Assembly (NCBI GenBank): GCA_937944245.1
Contig: CALDYY010000025.1
Span: 1-48,299 of the forward strand
DNA: 48,299 bases
From: an uncultured Saprospiraceae bacterium
GTDB lineage: Bacteria; Bacteroidota; Bacteroidia; Chitinophagales; Saprospiraceae
Direction: 5' to 3'
Made by a program: the position numbers and the translations under genes. Within the stretch, counting starts at the first letter, position 1. Each line of letters starts with the position of its first letter. Positions 8,594-17,260 of this stretch are shown here, one piece after another. The notes beneath the pieces were generated by a model. The model was given only the letters and a program-made list of their open reading frames with translations, was not told where the DNA came from and did no database searches.

Positions 8594-8800
8594 AATGGTT
8601 TGTATAGTTTATAGATGAAAAATAGATGACCTAAGCTAACTATCTTGTTTGCATCGAGCCATATGAATAGCTTAACTTTGACAATCCTTAGCTATTACTA
8701 AAGACAACTTAGGCTCAAAGATAAACAATAAAAAAAATGATTCCCTATTATTTTCCTACTCCTTAACTTGCTTGCTCATTCAAACTAATAATTAAAGTTT

Positions 8801-9169
8801 ATGAAACCACTTATTACAATTGGACTTTTAATACTTTCTAACGTCTTTATGACCTTTGCTTGGTATGGTCATCTCAAATTCGCACAATGGAAATGGTTTA
8901 GCCAACTAGGGCTATTTGCGATTATTTTTATTAGCTGGGGAATTGCCTTTTTTGAGTATTGCTTTCAAGTCCCTGCTAATAAAATAGGCTTCCGTGAAAA
9001 TGGTGGTCCGTTTTCCTTAGTGGAGCTAAAGGTACTGCAAGAAGTCATTACGCTAGTGGTGTTTATGATTTTCACATTACTCGTTTTTAAAAATGAAACC
9101 TTTAAATGGAATCATTTATTGGGTTTCGGGCTTTTAGTGCTGGCGGTTTATTTTATTTTCAAAAAGTAG
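8801..9169 (+). CDS. DUF486 (DMT-superfamily) four-helix membrane protein
   Basis: A membrane protein of 122 residues with four predicted helices: LITIGLLILSNVFMTFAWYGHL, LGLFAIIFISWGIAFFEYC, VITLVVFMIFTLLVF and LLGFGLLVLAVYFIF. The segment EYCFQVPANKIGF...FSLVELKVLQEVITL is characteristic of DUF486. The family is related to small drug/metabolite transporter subunits, and no substrate is known. It appears to be a monocistronic gene. Confidence 0.85.
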   Translation: MKPLITIGLLILSNVFMTFAWYGHLKFAQWKWFSQLGLFAIIFISWGIAFFEYCFQVPANKIGFRENGGPFSLVELKVLQEVITLVVFMIFTLLVFKNETFKWNHLLGFGLLVLAVYFIFKK

Positions 9170-9274
9170 CCTTCAGCAGTTGATAAATATCGTGCGAATA
9201 AAATACAGATTTCATCTGACCATTTATTAACTTGACATTAACAAGCTTTTCTTTCATTTTAGCGTCAAACAATA

Positions 9275-9282
9275 TATATTTG
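9275..9282 (+). promoter_or_regulatory. Possible -7 box for the DUF1573 gene
   Basis: TATATTTG matches TAnnTTTG exactly and lies about 70 bases before the start codon. No clear TTG sits 19-21 bases upstream. Confidence 0.35.
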
Positions 9283-9353
9283 TTAGATGTTTGCGTTATA
9301 AAGGAAGTAGAAATTAAATTATTTGAGAAACATATTTAAAATTATCTTTTAAC

Positions 9354-9842
9354 ATGAAACAAGTCCTTTCAGTAATTATGTTGTCGCTGTTTGCAATAAC
9401 CATGAGCGTTGCCCAAACAGACACTAAAGCAAAAGTAGCAGCAACCACTGAGCAACAACAAGTAAAGGTAAATGGTCCTGTAATTAAATTTGAAACCGAA
9501 ACAATTGATTACGGAAACGTACCGTATGGTTCTGATGGAACTAGAGAATTTGTGTTCACAAACACAGGAACTGAGCCGTTAGTCATTTCTGCTGCAAGAG
9601 GAAGTTGTGGTTGTACAGTACCTACTTTTCCAAAAGACCCAATTATGCCAGGCGAAACTGCTAAAATCAAGGTTAAGTATGACACTATGCGTGAGGGTGG
9701 CTTCACAAAGTATGTTACCATCACTTCCAATGAAAGTGAGCAAGAAAAAAGATTAACCATAAAAGGAAATGTGTTATCTAAACCAAAGGAAGAAAGCGTG
9801 CCAAGTAACAATAATTTGTTTAACGGTGGTACAAAGAACTAA
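9354..9842 (+). CDS. DUF1573 secreted protein
   Basis: An exported protein of 162 residues with a cleavable signal peptide (MKQVLSVIMLSLFAITMSVAQT). Residues about 43-140 form one DUF1573 Ig-like domain, recognised by FETETIDYGNVPYGSDGTREFVFTNTG..PL and the family motif SCGCT. The tail after residue 140 is low-complexity (KPKEESVPSNNN). DUF1573 proteins are abundant in Bacteroidota envelopes but have no settled function. It is a single gene closed by a strong hairpin. Confidence 0.88.
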   Translation: MKQVLSVIMLSLFAITMSVAQTDTKAKVAATTEQQQVKVNGPVIKFETETIDYGNVPYGSDGTREFVFTNTGTEPLVISAARGSCGCTVPTFPKDPIMPGETAKIKVKYDTMREGGFTKYVTITSNESEQEKRLTIKGNVLSKPKEESVPSNNNLFNGGTKN

Positions 9843-9904
9843 TTAGGAAAAGATAATGCCAAATTATATGTAGTGGCGAATCCTAGCAGTAACAAATTAA
9901 ACAA

Positions 9905-9940
9905 GAAAAGGAGTTTCAAAATAAATTGAAACTCCTTTTC
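9905..9940 (+). terminator. Terminator of the DUF1573 gene
   Basis: Arms GAAAAGGAGTTTCAA (9905-9919) and TTGAAACTCCTTTTC (9926-9940) pair perfectly over 15 bp with a 6-base loop. The stem base supplies a T-run on the plus strand. Confidence 0.8.
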
Positions 9941-9949
9941 TGTTTCATC

Positions 9950-9978
9950 AAAAAACCCTTACTCGTTGGAGTAAGGGT
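9950..9978 (-). terminator. Intrinsic terminator facing the pyruvate carboxylase gene
   Basis: ACCCTTACTC (9955-9964) and GAGTAAGGGT (9969-9978) form a 10-bp stem with a 4-base loop. On the minus strand the stem is followed by a run of T. It lies about 190 bases beyond the pyruvate carboxylase stop. Confidence 0.7.
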
Positions 9979-10168
9979 CTCTAACCCAAACAAATAAACA
10001 CAAAAACTACTTTTTAATATCAAAGTCAAATTTAGTAGCTAATATTCTTGAAATCAATACTGTTAAATGCTATTTTGTGATGCTAAAAACAACGTTTAAT
10101 TTGAATAAAACTCTTTAATGGCAAGCAATAAAGACAGATTCTTGTGACTTTTCTTTTTGTTAAATATT

Positions 10169-13100
10169 TTATTCTAATTCAATCACTAAATCGTTTTGTT
10201 CAACTAAAGTACGCTCTATCAGGTACACTTTTTTCACTTTTCCTACATTAGGTGCAGTAATCGTACTTTCCATTTTCATGGCTTCAATAACAAATAAGGG
10301 TTGGTTCGGAAGTACTTCATCCCCTGCCTTCACCAAAATTTTAGATAAACTGCCTTGTAATGGCGCACCAATTTGTTTTTCACCACTAGCTTTTTCATGA
10401 GCAATGGTTTTAACTTCAATTGTTTTATCCCTGACTTCAACTGACCGCGTTTGACCATTCAAGCGAAAAAAGACCAATCGCGTCCCTTGATCGTTTGGCT
10501 CTGTTTTATTCAAATATCTAACAATCACAGATTTACCTTGCTCAAGTTCTACTACAATTTCTTGATTGGCTTTCATACCATAAAAGAAAATAGGCGTAGG
10601 AATCGGTGCAACCCTTCCATATTTTTCGACAAATTCATGGTAATCTTCAAATACTTTCGGGTAAAACTGATGCGCCAAAAATTCTCTTATGGTGTAATGC
10701 TCGCCAAAACGCTCGAAAAAGGCTTTAGACGCAGCCTCAAAATCAACAGGGGCTAAATGAGCATTTGGGGCATCTGTGTAAGGTTGTTCCCCTTTGAGCA
10801 CAATTTTTTGAATATTAGGCGGAAAACCTTCTTCTGTCTGCCCAAGATCGCCGCGCATTAGGGCTTTCACACTATCGGGAAAAGCGAGATGCTCACCTTT
10901 AGTCAAAATATCCTCTTTTGTCAAACCATTGGCAGTCATAAACATAGCCATATCTCCCACTACTTTTGAGGAAGGCGTTACTTTTACGATGTTACCAAAA
11001 AGTTGATTAGCAATCTTATAGTTTTCCTTAATCGTCTCAAATTGGTCTTCCAATCCAAGTGAACGCGCCTGCGGTCGAAGATTAGAGTATTGACCACCTG
11101 GAATTTCTGTTTCATAAACATCTGCTGAACCTGCCCTTAATCCAGATTCAAATGAATAGTAATAATCGCGAACTGCCTCCCAATAGTTAGAGAATTGATT
11201 CAACGACTTTAAATCAATTGGAAATGCTCTAGGATGTCCCTCTAGCATAGCGACTACCGAATTAAAATTCGGTTGACTAGTCAAGCCTGACATGGAAGCA
11301 ATGGCTACATCAATTACATTCACACCCGCATCCACTGCCTTTAAATAAGTGGCAGGTTGAATAGATGATGTGTCGTGCGTGTGCAAATGGATGGGTAAAT
11401 TAACGGTTTCCTTTAGCGCACTAATCAATATTTCTGCAGCTTTAGGTTTTAATAACCCCGCCATATCTTTAATGGCTAGTATGTGCGCACCCATGTCCTC
11501 CAATCTTTTCGCCAAATCAAGGTAGTAGTTGAGGGTGTATTTAGTTTCTTTTGGATTGCTCAAGTCGCCAGTATAGCAAATACAGGCTTCAGCGATGCTA
11601 TTGGTTTGATTTCTAATGGTTTCGATACTGGTTTTCATGGAAGGTAACCAATTCAAACTATCAAAAACTCTAAAAATATCAATACCTGCTGCTGCTGCCT
11701 CTTCGATGAATTTTTCAATTAAGTTATTAGGATAAGCCGTATAACCCACTGCATTTGAACCTCTTAGTAACATTTGAAAGCAAATATTGGGAATGGCTTC
11801 TCGCAGAGCTATCAAGCGTTGCCATGGGCTTTCTTTTAAAAAGCGATACGCTACATCAAATGTAGCACCACCCCAAACCTCCATACTAAATAAACCTTGG
11901 GAATGATGATGTGCAAAACTTTCTGCCACTCTCAGCATATCGTAAGTACGCATTCGGGTAGCAAGCAAACTCTGGTGAGCATCTCTGAAAGTAGTGTCTG
12001 TATAATAAACGGGCTGTTGGTCTTTTAACCATTTTGCAAAGTCTTCAGCACCAAGCTGTTGTAATATCTGTCGTGTTCCATGTCGAGGGGTTGTATCTGC
12101 ATTAAACGCAGGTACAATAGGTGTTCTGAAAACATGGTCTTTGGCAGGTGGATGTTTAATTTCGGGATGACCATTCACCACCACCTCTGCCAAATAACGC
12201 AATAATTTTGTACCGCTATCCTTTCGCCTTGGCAGTTCCAGTAACTGCGGATTGTCTTTGATGAAATTGACTGTTGCTTTCCCTTCGAGGAAGGATTCAT
12301 TTTGGAGCAGGTTGATGAGAAAATCCACATTCGTTTTCACACCACGCACCCTGAACTCGCGCAATGCCCGCTGCAATCGTTGAGCCGCCCCTTTGTAAGT
12401 TCTACCCCAAGCAGTTACCTTCACTAAAAGGCTATCAAAAAATGGTGAAATTTGTGCGCCAGGGTAAGCATTACCCGCATCCAAGCGAATACCCATACCG
12501 CTTGCCGAACGATATGCAATGAGCGTACCATAGTCAGGCTTGAAATCATTAGCAGGGTCTTCAGTGGTTAAACGACATTGAATAGCATAGCCACTAATAG
12601 CGACATCTTGCTGCGATTGAATATGTATCGTCCTGTGATTCAAGGGATAACCCATTGCAATCAAAATTTGAGAGCGTACAATGTCTATTCCTGTAATTTC
12701 TTCGGTAATCGTATGTTCTACTTGAACTCGTGGATTAACCTCAATGAAATAAATATTTTCTTCTTTATCCACTAAGAACTCTACCGTCCCTGCATTGCTG
12801 TAACCTACTTCGTGGGCAATGCGCAAGGCGTAGTTGTAAAGCCTATCTTTAGTAAATTCTTTGATAGAAATGCAAGGCGCAATTTCAACGACTTTCTGAA
12901 AACGGCGTTGGATGGAGCAGTCGCGCTCATAAAGATGCACAATGTTACCATGCTGGTCGCCGAGTATTTGAACTTCAATGTGTTTTGGATTTTCTACAAA
13001 TCTCTCTAGAAAAATCGTGTCATCGCCAAAAGCTGTTTTGGATTCTCTTTTGGCTTCGTCAAATTCTTTGGTGAGCTGTGCTTCATTCTGCACAATCCTC

Positions 13101-13630
13101 ATCCCCCTTCCACCACCGCCAGCAGCAGCTTTTATCATCACAGGGTAACCAATTCTTTTAGCTTCTTCTTTTGCAATATTTAGGTTGGTTAAATCTTGTT
13201 TGCTATCTTCAATGAGGGGCACATTAACTTTTCGAGCTAGTTTTTTTGCTGCTACTTTATCGCCCAACTGCTCCATTACTTCCACGCTAGGACCAACAAA
13301 AGCAATTCCTTCCTCACGGCATCTTCTCGCAAAATTAGCGTTTTCAGAAAGAAAGCCGTAGCCAGGATGAATCATATCCACGTCGTGCTTCTTTGCTAAT
13401 TTGATGATGGCTTCAATGTCAAGGTAAGGTTTTAATGGGTCGTTGTTTTCTCCTATTTGATAGCTTTCATCTGCTTTGTAACGATGCAAGGAGTACCTAT
13501 CTTCGTAGGTGTATAGGGCCACTGTTTTTAGCCCTTGCTCAGTAGCCGCTCTTAAAATGCGAATAGCAATTTCTCCTCTATTGGCAACCAATAGCTTTTT
13601 GTATTTGTGTTTTTCTGTATGTTCCGTCAT
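10169..13630 (-). CDS. pyc: Pyruvate carboxylase
   Basis: Biotin-dependent conversion of pyruvate and bicarbonate to oxaloacetate (anaplerosis). I choose ATG 13630 (MTEHTEKHKYKK), giving 1153 residues, normal for the single-chain enzyme; the frame extends 21 codons upstream without family support. Domains in order: biotin carboxylase at about 10-460 (LLVANRGEIAIRILRAA, HPGYGFLSEN, KAAAGGGGRGMR, EVNPRVQVEHT); carboxyltransferase at about 530-830 (TDTTFRDAHQSLLATRMR, the metal-site HLHTHDT); the central PycA-type domain; and the biotinyl domain with EAMKMES, whose Lys1119 would be biotinylated. All key motifs are present. No partner gene lies next to it. Confidence 0.96.
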   Translation of the reverse strand: MTEHTEKHKYKKLLVANRGEIAIRILRAATEQGLKTVALYTYEDRYSLHRYKADESYQIGENNDPLKPYLDIEAIIKLAKKHDVDMIHPGYGFLSENANFARRCREEGIAFVGPSVEVMEQLGDKVAAKKLARKVNVPLIEDSKQDLTNLNIAKEEAKRIGYPVMIKAAAGGGGRGMRIVQNEAQLTKEFDEAKRESKTAFGDDTIFLERFVENPKHIEVQILGDQHGNIVHLYERDCSIQRRFQKVVEIAPCISIKEFTKDRLYNYALRIAHEVGYSNAGTVEFLVDKEENIYFIEVNPRVQVEHTITEEITGIDIVRSQILIAMGYPLNHRTIHIQSQQDVAISGYAIQCRLTTEDPANDFKPDYGTLIAYRSASGMGIRLDAGNAYPGAQISPFFDSLLVKVTAWGRTYKGAAQRLQRALREFRVRGVKTNVDFLINLLQNESFLEGKATVNFIKDNPQLLELPRRKDSGTKLLRYLAEVVVNGHPEIKHPPAKDHVFRTPIVPAFNADTTPRHGTRQILQQLGAEDFAKWLKDQQPVYYTDTTFRDAHQSLLATRMRTYDMLRVAESFAHHHSQGLFSMEVWGGATFDVAYRFLKESPWQRLIALREAIPNICFQMLLRGSNAVGYTAYPNNLIEKFIEEAAAAGIDIFRVFDSLNWLPSMKTSIETIRNQTNSIAEACICYTGDLSNPKETKYTLNYYLDLAKRLEDMGAHILAIKDMAGLLKPKAAEILISALKETVNLPIHLHTHDTSSIQPATYLKAVDAGVNVIDVAIASMSGLTSQPNFNSVVAMLEGHPRAFPIDLKSLNQFSNYWEAVRDYYYSFESGLRAGSADVYETEIPGGQYSNLRPQARSLGLEDQFETIKENYKIANQLFGNIVKVTPSSKVVGDMAMFMTANGLTKEDILTKGEHLAFPDSVKALMRGDLGQTEEGFPPNIQKIVLKGEQPYTDAPNAHLAPVDFEAASKAFFERFGEHYTIREFLAHQFYPKVFEDYHEFVEKYGRVAPIPTPIFFYGMKANQEIVVELEQGKSVIVRYLNKTEPNDQGTRLVFFRLNGQTRSVEVRDKTIEVKTIAHEKASGEKQIGAPLQGSLSKILVKAGDEVLPNQPLFVIEAMKMESTITAPNVGKVKKVYLIERTLVEQNDLVIELE

Positions 13631-13767
13631 TGCGATTGTAGTATTGCTCAATGTTGATAAAATGATTTGATTAATATGAGACAATGGCAACAAATGTTAC
13701 CCTCTTGTAATTAAACAAAACTAGCAATTTTTTTATTGAGCCACAGCACAATCCCTCGAAAAGAGTT

Positions 13768-15348
13768 TCAACTTTGCTTGACAATCTGTCTTGTCTGTTG
13801 TGTTTTTCCGCTTTGCAAACGAACGTGATACATTCCGTTAGGCAAATGACGCATATCGTAGCGGATTTGTTCTTGTCCTTTGTTGAATTTACTACTCATT
13901 GGCGTTGCTACTAAACGACCAGCACTATCAAAGATTTGAAGTAGGGTAAATCCCTCCGTCTCAACATCAAATTGAACCCAGTCTCTTGTGGGATTTGGAA
14001 AAACAGAAATTATATTTCGTCCTGCTTTTTGATTTTGTTCTCTTGTTGAAGTAGCCACACAGCCACTCGTCGCAATCACGGGTAGCGTGGCATATTCATC
14101 GAGCATTACTTTTTGTAAGTCGCTGTTTTCCAAGCAAAACCAATCTTTTAGCAACGTGGCATACAGCGAACGAAAATCGTATTGCATTTCGATATTATCT
14201 TGATATCTAGCATTATTGGGAATAAGTGGATTTTCACCTGTAACTCCTCCAACAACAGGCTTTCCAAAAAGAAAACAAGGAGCTGCTGCACCATGATCTG
14301 TCCCCAAACTTCGGTTAGAGGTGATGCGGCGACCAAATTCAGAAAAAGTCATACCGATAACCCGTTCTTCTAAGCCCATCATTTTTAAATCATCCATGAA
14401 GGATTCAATAGCCGTAGATACTTTGTAAAGCAGTTCCGCATGCTCACCATAGCGGTGGTCTGTTTCTTCTACTTGTTGGTCGTGTGTATCAAAACCACTA
14501 ATCGAAACTAAATAAATTCTCGTTTTCAAGCCACCATGAATCAAGCGAGCGACTATGGCGAGTTGCTCCGCCAAATTATTTTTATCGGGATAGGCAACTA
14601 AATTTCGCGATGCTAAGTAAGCCTCCACCAGTCTTTGCCCATAAAGGTTGGACTGGCGTTTTATCAGTCGAATATGCTCTAGCAAATCGCCTGCGGGTGT
14701 ATCAGGTGCGGGTGTTTGCACGCCTTCTACCATTCTATAAAATTGGCTAGGGTCAAAAACAGACATTCCCATGTTCACACCATTGCCTTGAAAAGTGAGC
14801 GAAAGGCGTGGTCCCATTTCCAAAGAAAGTGGGTCTGGCATTTGCGCATTCGGGAAATCTACGGGAAAGTTGGGAAATTCATTCTCTAAGTAACGCCCAG
14901 CCCAGCCGGTATTCACCACTTCATCGTGGTCAGCACCAGACATCCAAATATCGGAAGAACGAAAGTGCGAAAAATCTTGATTGGGATAGCCCACCGATTG
15001 GATGATGTTAACTTTGCCTTCTTCATAAAGTCGGCGCATTCCTTTCATAGCAGGGTGCAACGCCACTTTGTCTTGACCGTCGAGTTTAATTAAACTGCGT
15101 TCAGGTAAAATAACGTGTGGACGCGCTTGGTAGAGTTTGTCGTATTGGTCGAGCGGGACAACCGTGTTTAAGCCATCATTGCCACCATCCAAACGAACAA
15201 GCACCAGCACTCTATCCGTTTCAATCATAGCATTTTGCAACAAATTCACCCAAGAAGCACTAGCTACTTTGCCCATGCCAGAGAAAGGAATAAAATGAGG
15301 CATCACTGTGCCCGCTGCTGCATATTTTATAAAGTTTCTTCTTTTCAT
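13768..15348 (-). CDS. DUF1501 protein with T9SS sorting domain
   Basis: A 526-residue secreted protein. The N-terminus MKRRNFIKYAAAGTVMPHF is a Tat-like leader. Residues about 40-420 are the DUF1501 (sulfatase/alkaline-phosphatase-like) domain: VLVRLDGGNDGLNTVVPLD, HPAMKGMRRLYEEGKVNIIQSVGYPN, SHFRSSDIW, and FSEFGRRITSN...GTDHGAAAPCFLFG. The last 80 residues are a T9SS type A sorting domain (SVFPNPTRDWVQF...GRLV...LPNGMYHVRL). Its start overlaps the stop of the DUF1800 gene by 4 bases, so the two are translationally coupled. DUF1501/DUF1800 pairs are common in Bacteroidota and Planctomycetota, with unknown biochemical function. Confidence 0.9.
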   Translation of the reverse strand: MKRRNFIKYAAAGTVMPHFIPFSGMGKVASASWVNLLQNAMIETDRVLVLVRLDGGNDGLNTVVPLDQYDKLYQARPHVILPERSLIKLDGQDKVALHPAMKGMRRLYEEGKVNIIQSVGYPNQDFSHFRSSDIWMSGADHDEVVNTGWAGRYLENEFPNFPVDFPNAQMPDPLSLEMGPRLSLTFQGNGVNMGMSVFDPSQFYRMVEGVQTPAPDTPAGDLLEHIRLIKRQSNLYGQRLVEAYLASRNLVAYPDKNNLAEQLAIVARLIHGGLKTRIYLVSISGFDTHDQQVEETDHRYGEHAELLYKVSTAIESFMDDLKMMGLEERVIGMTFSEFGRRITSNRSLGTDHGAAAPCFLFGKPVVGGVTGENPLIPNNARYQDNIEMQYDFRSLYATLLKDWFCLENSDLQKVMLDEYATLPVIATSGCVATSTREQNQKAGRNIISVFPNPTRDWVQFDVETEGFTLLQIFDSAGRLVATPMSSKFNKGQEQIRYDMRHLPNGMYHVRLQSGKTQQTRQIVKQS

Positions 15349-16982
15349 GATAACTGGTGTTCTTCTTGGTGAAAAATGGTGTAGAAAAAAGGCAACAAGC
15401 GATTCAACACCGTAGCACGCTTCATCTCGTCATCGGGTTGAGCAAGATATTCATACCAAGCAGTTGTCCAGTAGTAGTCCTGCGTTTGTCCTGAAAGTAG
15501 GATTTCTCTCAGTTGCTCGTGAAATGTTTTATCCACTTCAATCGGATACTGCCATTTCAACATGAAGTCAATCAACTCGTTGGGGTCAAGGGCTTCCGCA
15601 ATTTTTGCTACCGTGCCTAAAATATTGAGTTGGGAAAGAAAATTTGGGGTAGAGATACCCACCCAAAGTATCCAATCCACAAAAGAAGCGCGATTAGGAA
15701 GGGTATTGGTGGTAATCCATGATTTATCAAAATTAGGAATTTGGTGATAGGCTTGCCAACCTGCCACGTTGGGCGGATCGCCTAAATCTTGGTCAAAAAT
15801 ATAGCTCATATACACCAAATTGCCGTAGAAATCGTAACGGTCTTGAAGCATCTCTGCTGGCGGAATCGGCGCATTAAATTCACGACAAAGCGAGACTATA
15901 AAATCAAGGGGACTTTTGATGATTGTTCCCTGCCTCAAAAAATCAAAGAAATGTTGGCTGCCGAAAAGCTGTCGCAAGACAGGGACAATTTCGTAGTTGC
16001 TCGTTCTCAATGTTTCTGCTAGTGGCGCAATAATGTTTTCCTCTGTCCAATCATCAATGCCTTGATAAACAAAGAAGCGATAAAGTTTTCGACAAATGAA
16101 TAAGGCACATTCGTCGTTGTCAAAAATCATGTCCAGTAATTCGTCCAGTTCTTCTGCACCCGCAGCACCTTCGCGCCCCATGATGATGCGATTGTTGTAA
16201 AAAGCGGAAAAGGCTTTATTAGAAGTGTCGTGGGCTTCCTCGTCAAAGTAGTGTTCGTCGTTTTCGTAATTGGTGCGCCAGCCAGTCAAGATTTTAGCAG
16301 CAGCCTGCACATCGCGCTCTGTGTATTGTGAATTTGGTCCTTTGCCAATGCAGTATAATTCCTGCAACTCTCTACCATAGTTTTCGTCGGGTGCATCTTT
16401 GTGGTTGTATTGACCACTCAAAAAATGAAGCATTGCCGGGCTTAATGTAATCGCTTTTACAATAGACTTAACGTCGCCAAGTGCCTGCTTTCTTAGCATT
16501 TCAATGTATAGATAGTCCCAACGTGCAAAAAAAACTTCGTAAAATTGTATAGGAATATGATTGAACCAAAACAAAATCATTTTTTCGTGGATGGAGCGGT
16601 CTTGTGTCATCATGTTGTGCATCCACCAGCCTTTTAATGACCATATTCTGCCCGGTTCTGCATCATCGGAAAATGGCGCATGAATCCAAGTTTCGCCGAA
16701 TGGTACATCGGGGTCTATGAATTGGCGATCATTGTAGTTGTTAACTGGAATGGGCGGCACTATGGCGGAAGGCGAAAGTAGTTCGTCCAATGTTTCTTCC
16801 AAAGTGCGTTCTTGAAAATAGCGTATATCCTCTAAAGTAGCGCCAAATAGCGTGCGCCTCAATAAATGCGTAATTTCTAGCATTCCCCATTCGCCTTCAT
16901 ATGGACTTAAATCACCTAGCAGAGGCGGTGCTTCCACAGGTGGAGCTAAAGCAGTCAAGTGTAAAAAATTGCTTCTTTTCAT
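15345..16982 (-). CDS. DUF1800 protein
   Basis: A 545-residue protein of the DUF1800 family and first gene of the operon. Family features are ITHLLRRTLFGATLEDIRYF near the N-terminus, DRSIHEKMILFWFNHI, ELQELYCIGKG, TERDVQAAAKILTGW, CRKLYRFFV and NVAGWQAYHQIPNFDKSWITTN. No clear signal peptide and no T9SS C-terminal domain are visible, unlike its DUF1501 partner; the N-terminus MKRSNFLHLTALAPPVEAPP is only weakly hydrophobic. It is probably cytoplasmic or exported in association with the partner. Function unknown. Confidence 0.88.
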   Translation of the reverse strand: MKRSNFLHLTALAPPVEAPPLLGDLSPYEGEWGMLEITHLLRRTLFGATLEDIRYFQERTLEETLDELLSPSAIVPPIPVNNYNDRQFIDPDVPFGETWIHAPFSDDAEPGRIWSLKGWWMHNMMTQDRSIHEKMILFWFNHIPIQFYEVFFARWDYLYIEMLRKQALGDVKSIVKAITLSPAMLHFLSGQYNHKDAPDENYGRELQELYCIGKGPNSQYTERDVQAAAKILTGWRTNYENDEHYFDEEAHDTSNKAFSAFYNNRIIMGREGAAGAEELDELLDMIFDNDECALFICRKLYRFFVYQGIDDWTEENIIAPLAETLRTSNYEIVPVLRQLFGSQHFFDFLRQGTIIKSPLDFIVSLCREFNAPIPPAEMLQDRYDFYGNLVYMSYIFDQDLGDPPNVAGWQAYHQIPNFDKSWITTNTLPNRASFVDWILWVGISTPNFLSQLNILGTVAKIAEALDPNELIDFMLKWQYPIEVDKTFHEQLREILLSGQTQDYYWTTAWYEYLAQPDDEMKRATVLNRLLPFFYTIFHQEEHQLS

Positions 16983-17116
16983 CGGTCAACTTTTGTTTAT
17001 GGGTAAGTATGGCTAAATCCTAAATTATTGGGAAGGGATAACTTAATGTCACAAATAGTAAATAGTAAACGTCGTTTCAATTTGTTTAATATGTAATTGG
17101 CTTAAAACTTTTTAGA

Positions 17117-17134
17117 AAAATCCGATGGGCTTGC
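17117..17134 (+). repeat. Left copy of an 18-bp direct repeat
   Basis: AAAATCCGATGGGCTTGC, identical to 18655-18672 in the same orientation. The two copies flank the leucine-rich T9SS gene. Confidence 0.7.
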
Positions 17135-17204
17135 TTTACACAAAAAGCAGCGACCGCCTTACAAAAGACAAAAAAACATGAGCCGATAAGTGGAATGGAT
17201 TAGC

Positions 17205-17250
17205 TTTTTTTTGAAGCACCGCAGGTATGCCCGTGCGGTGCTTCAAAAAA
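17205..17250. terminator. Hairpin at the 3' end of the leucine-rich gene
   Basis: GAAGCACCGCA (17213-17223) and TGCGGTGCTTC (17234-17244) form an 11-bp GC-rich stem with a 10-base loop. Flanking T and A runs extend the pairing. It lies just beyond the minus-strand stop at 17261. Confidence 0.7.
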
Positions 17251-17260
17251 TGGAGGCGTT

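Larger units (their letters stand above)
9843..10168. other. Intergenic region between convergent genes
   Basis: This 326-base stretch holds two hairpins, at 9905-9940 and 9950-9978, and otherwise AT-rich sequence in which I see no gene. Confidence 0.6.

Noticed and set aside
13631-13693. Upstream extension of pyruvate carboxylase
   Set aside because: The added 21 residues are not part of the enzyme and look like translated leader sequence; ATG 13630 is followed by a normal N-terminus.
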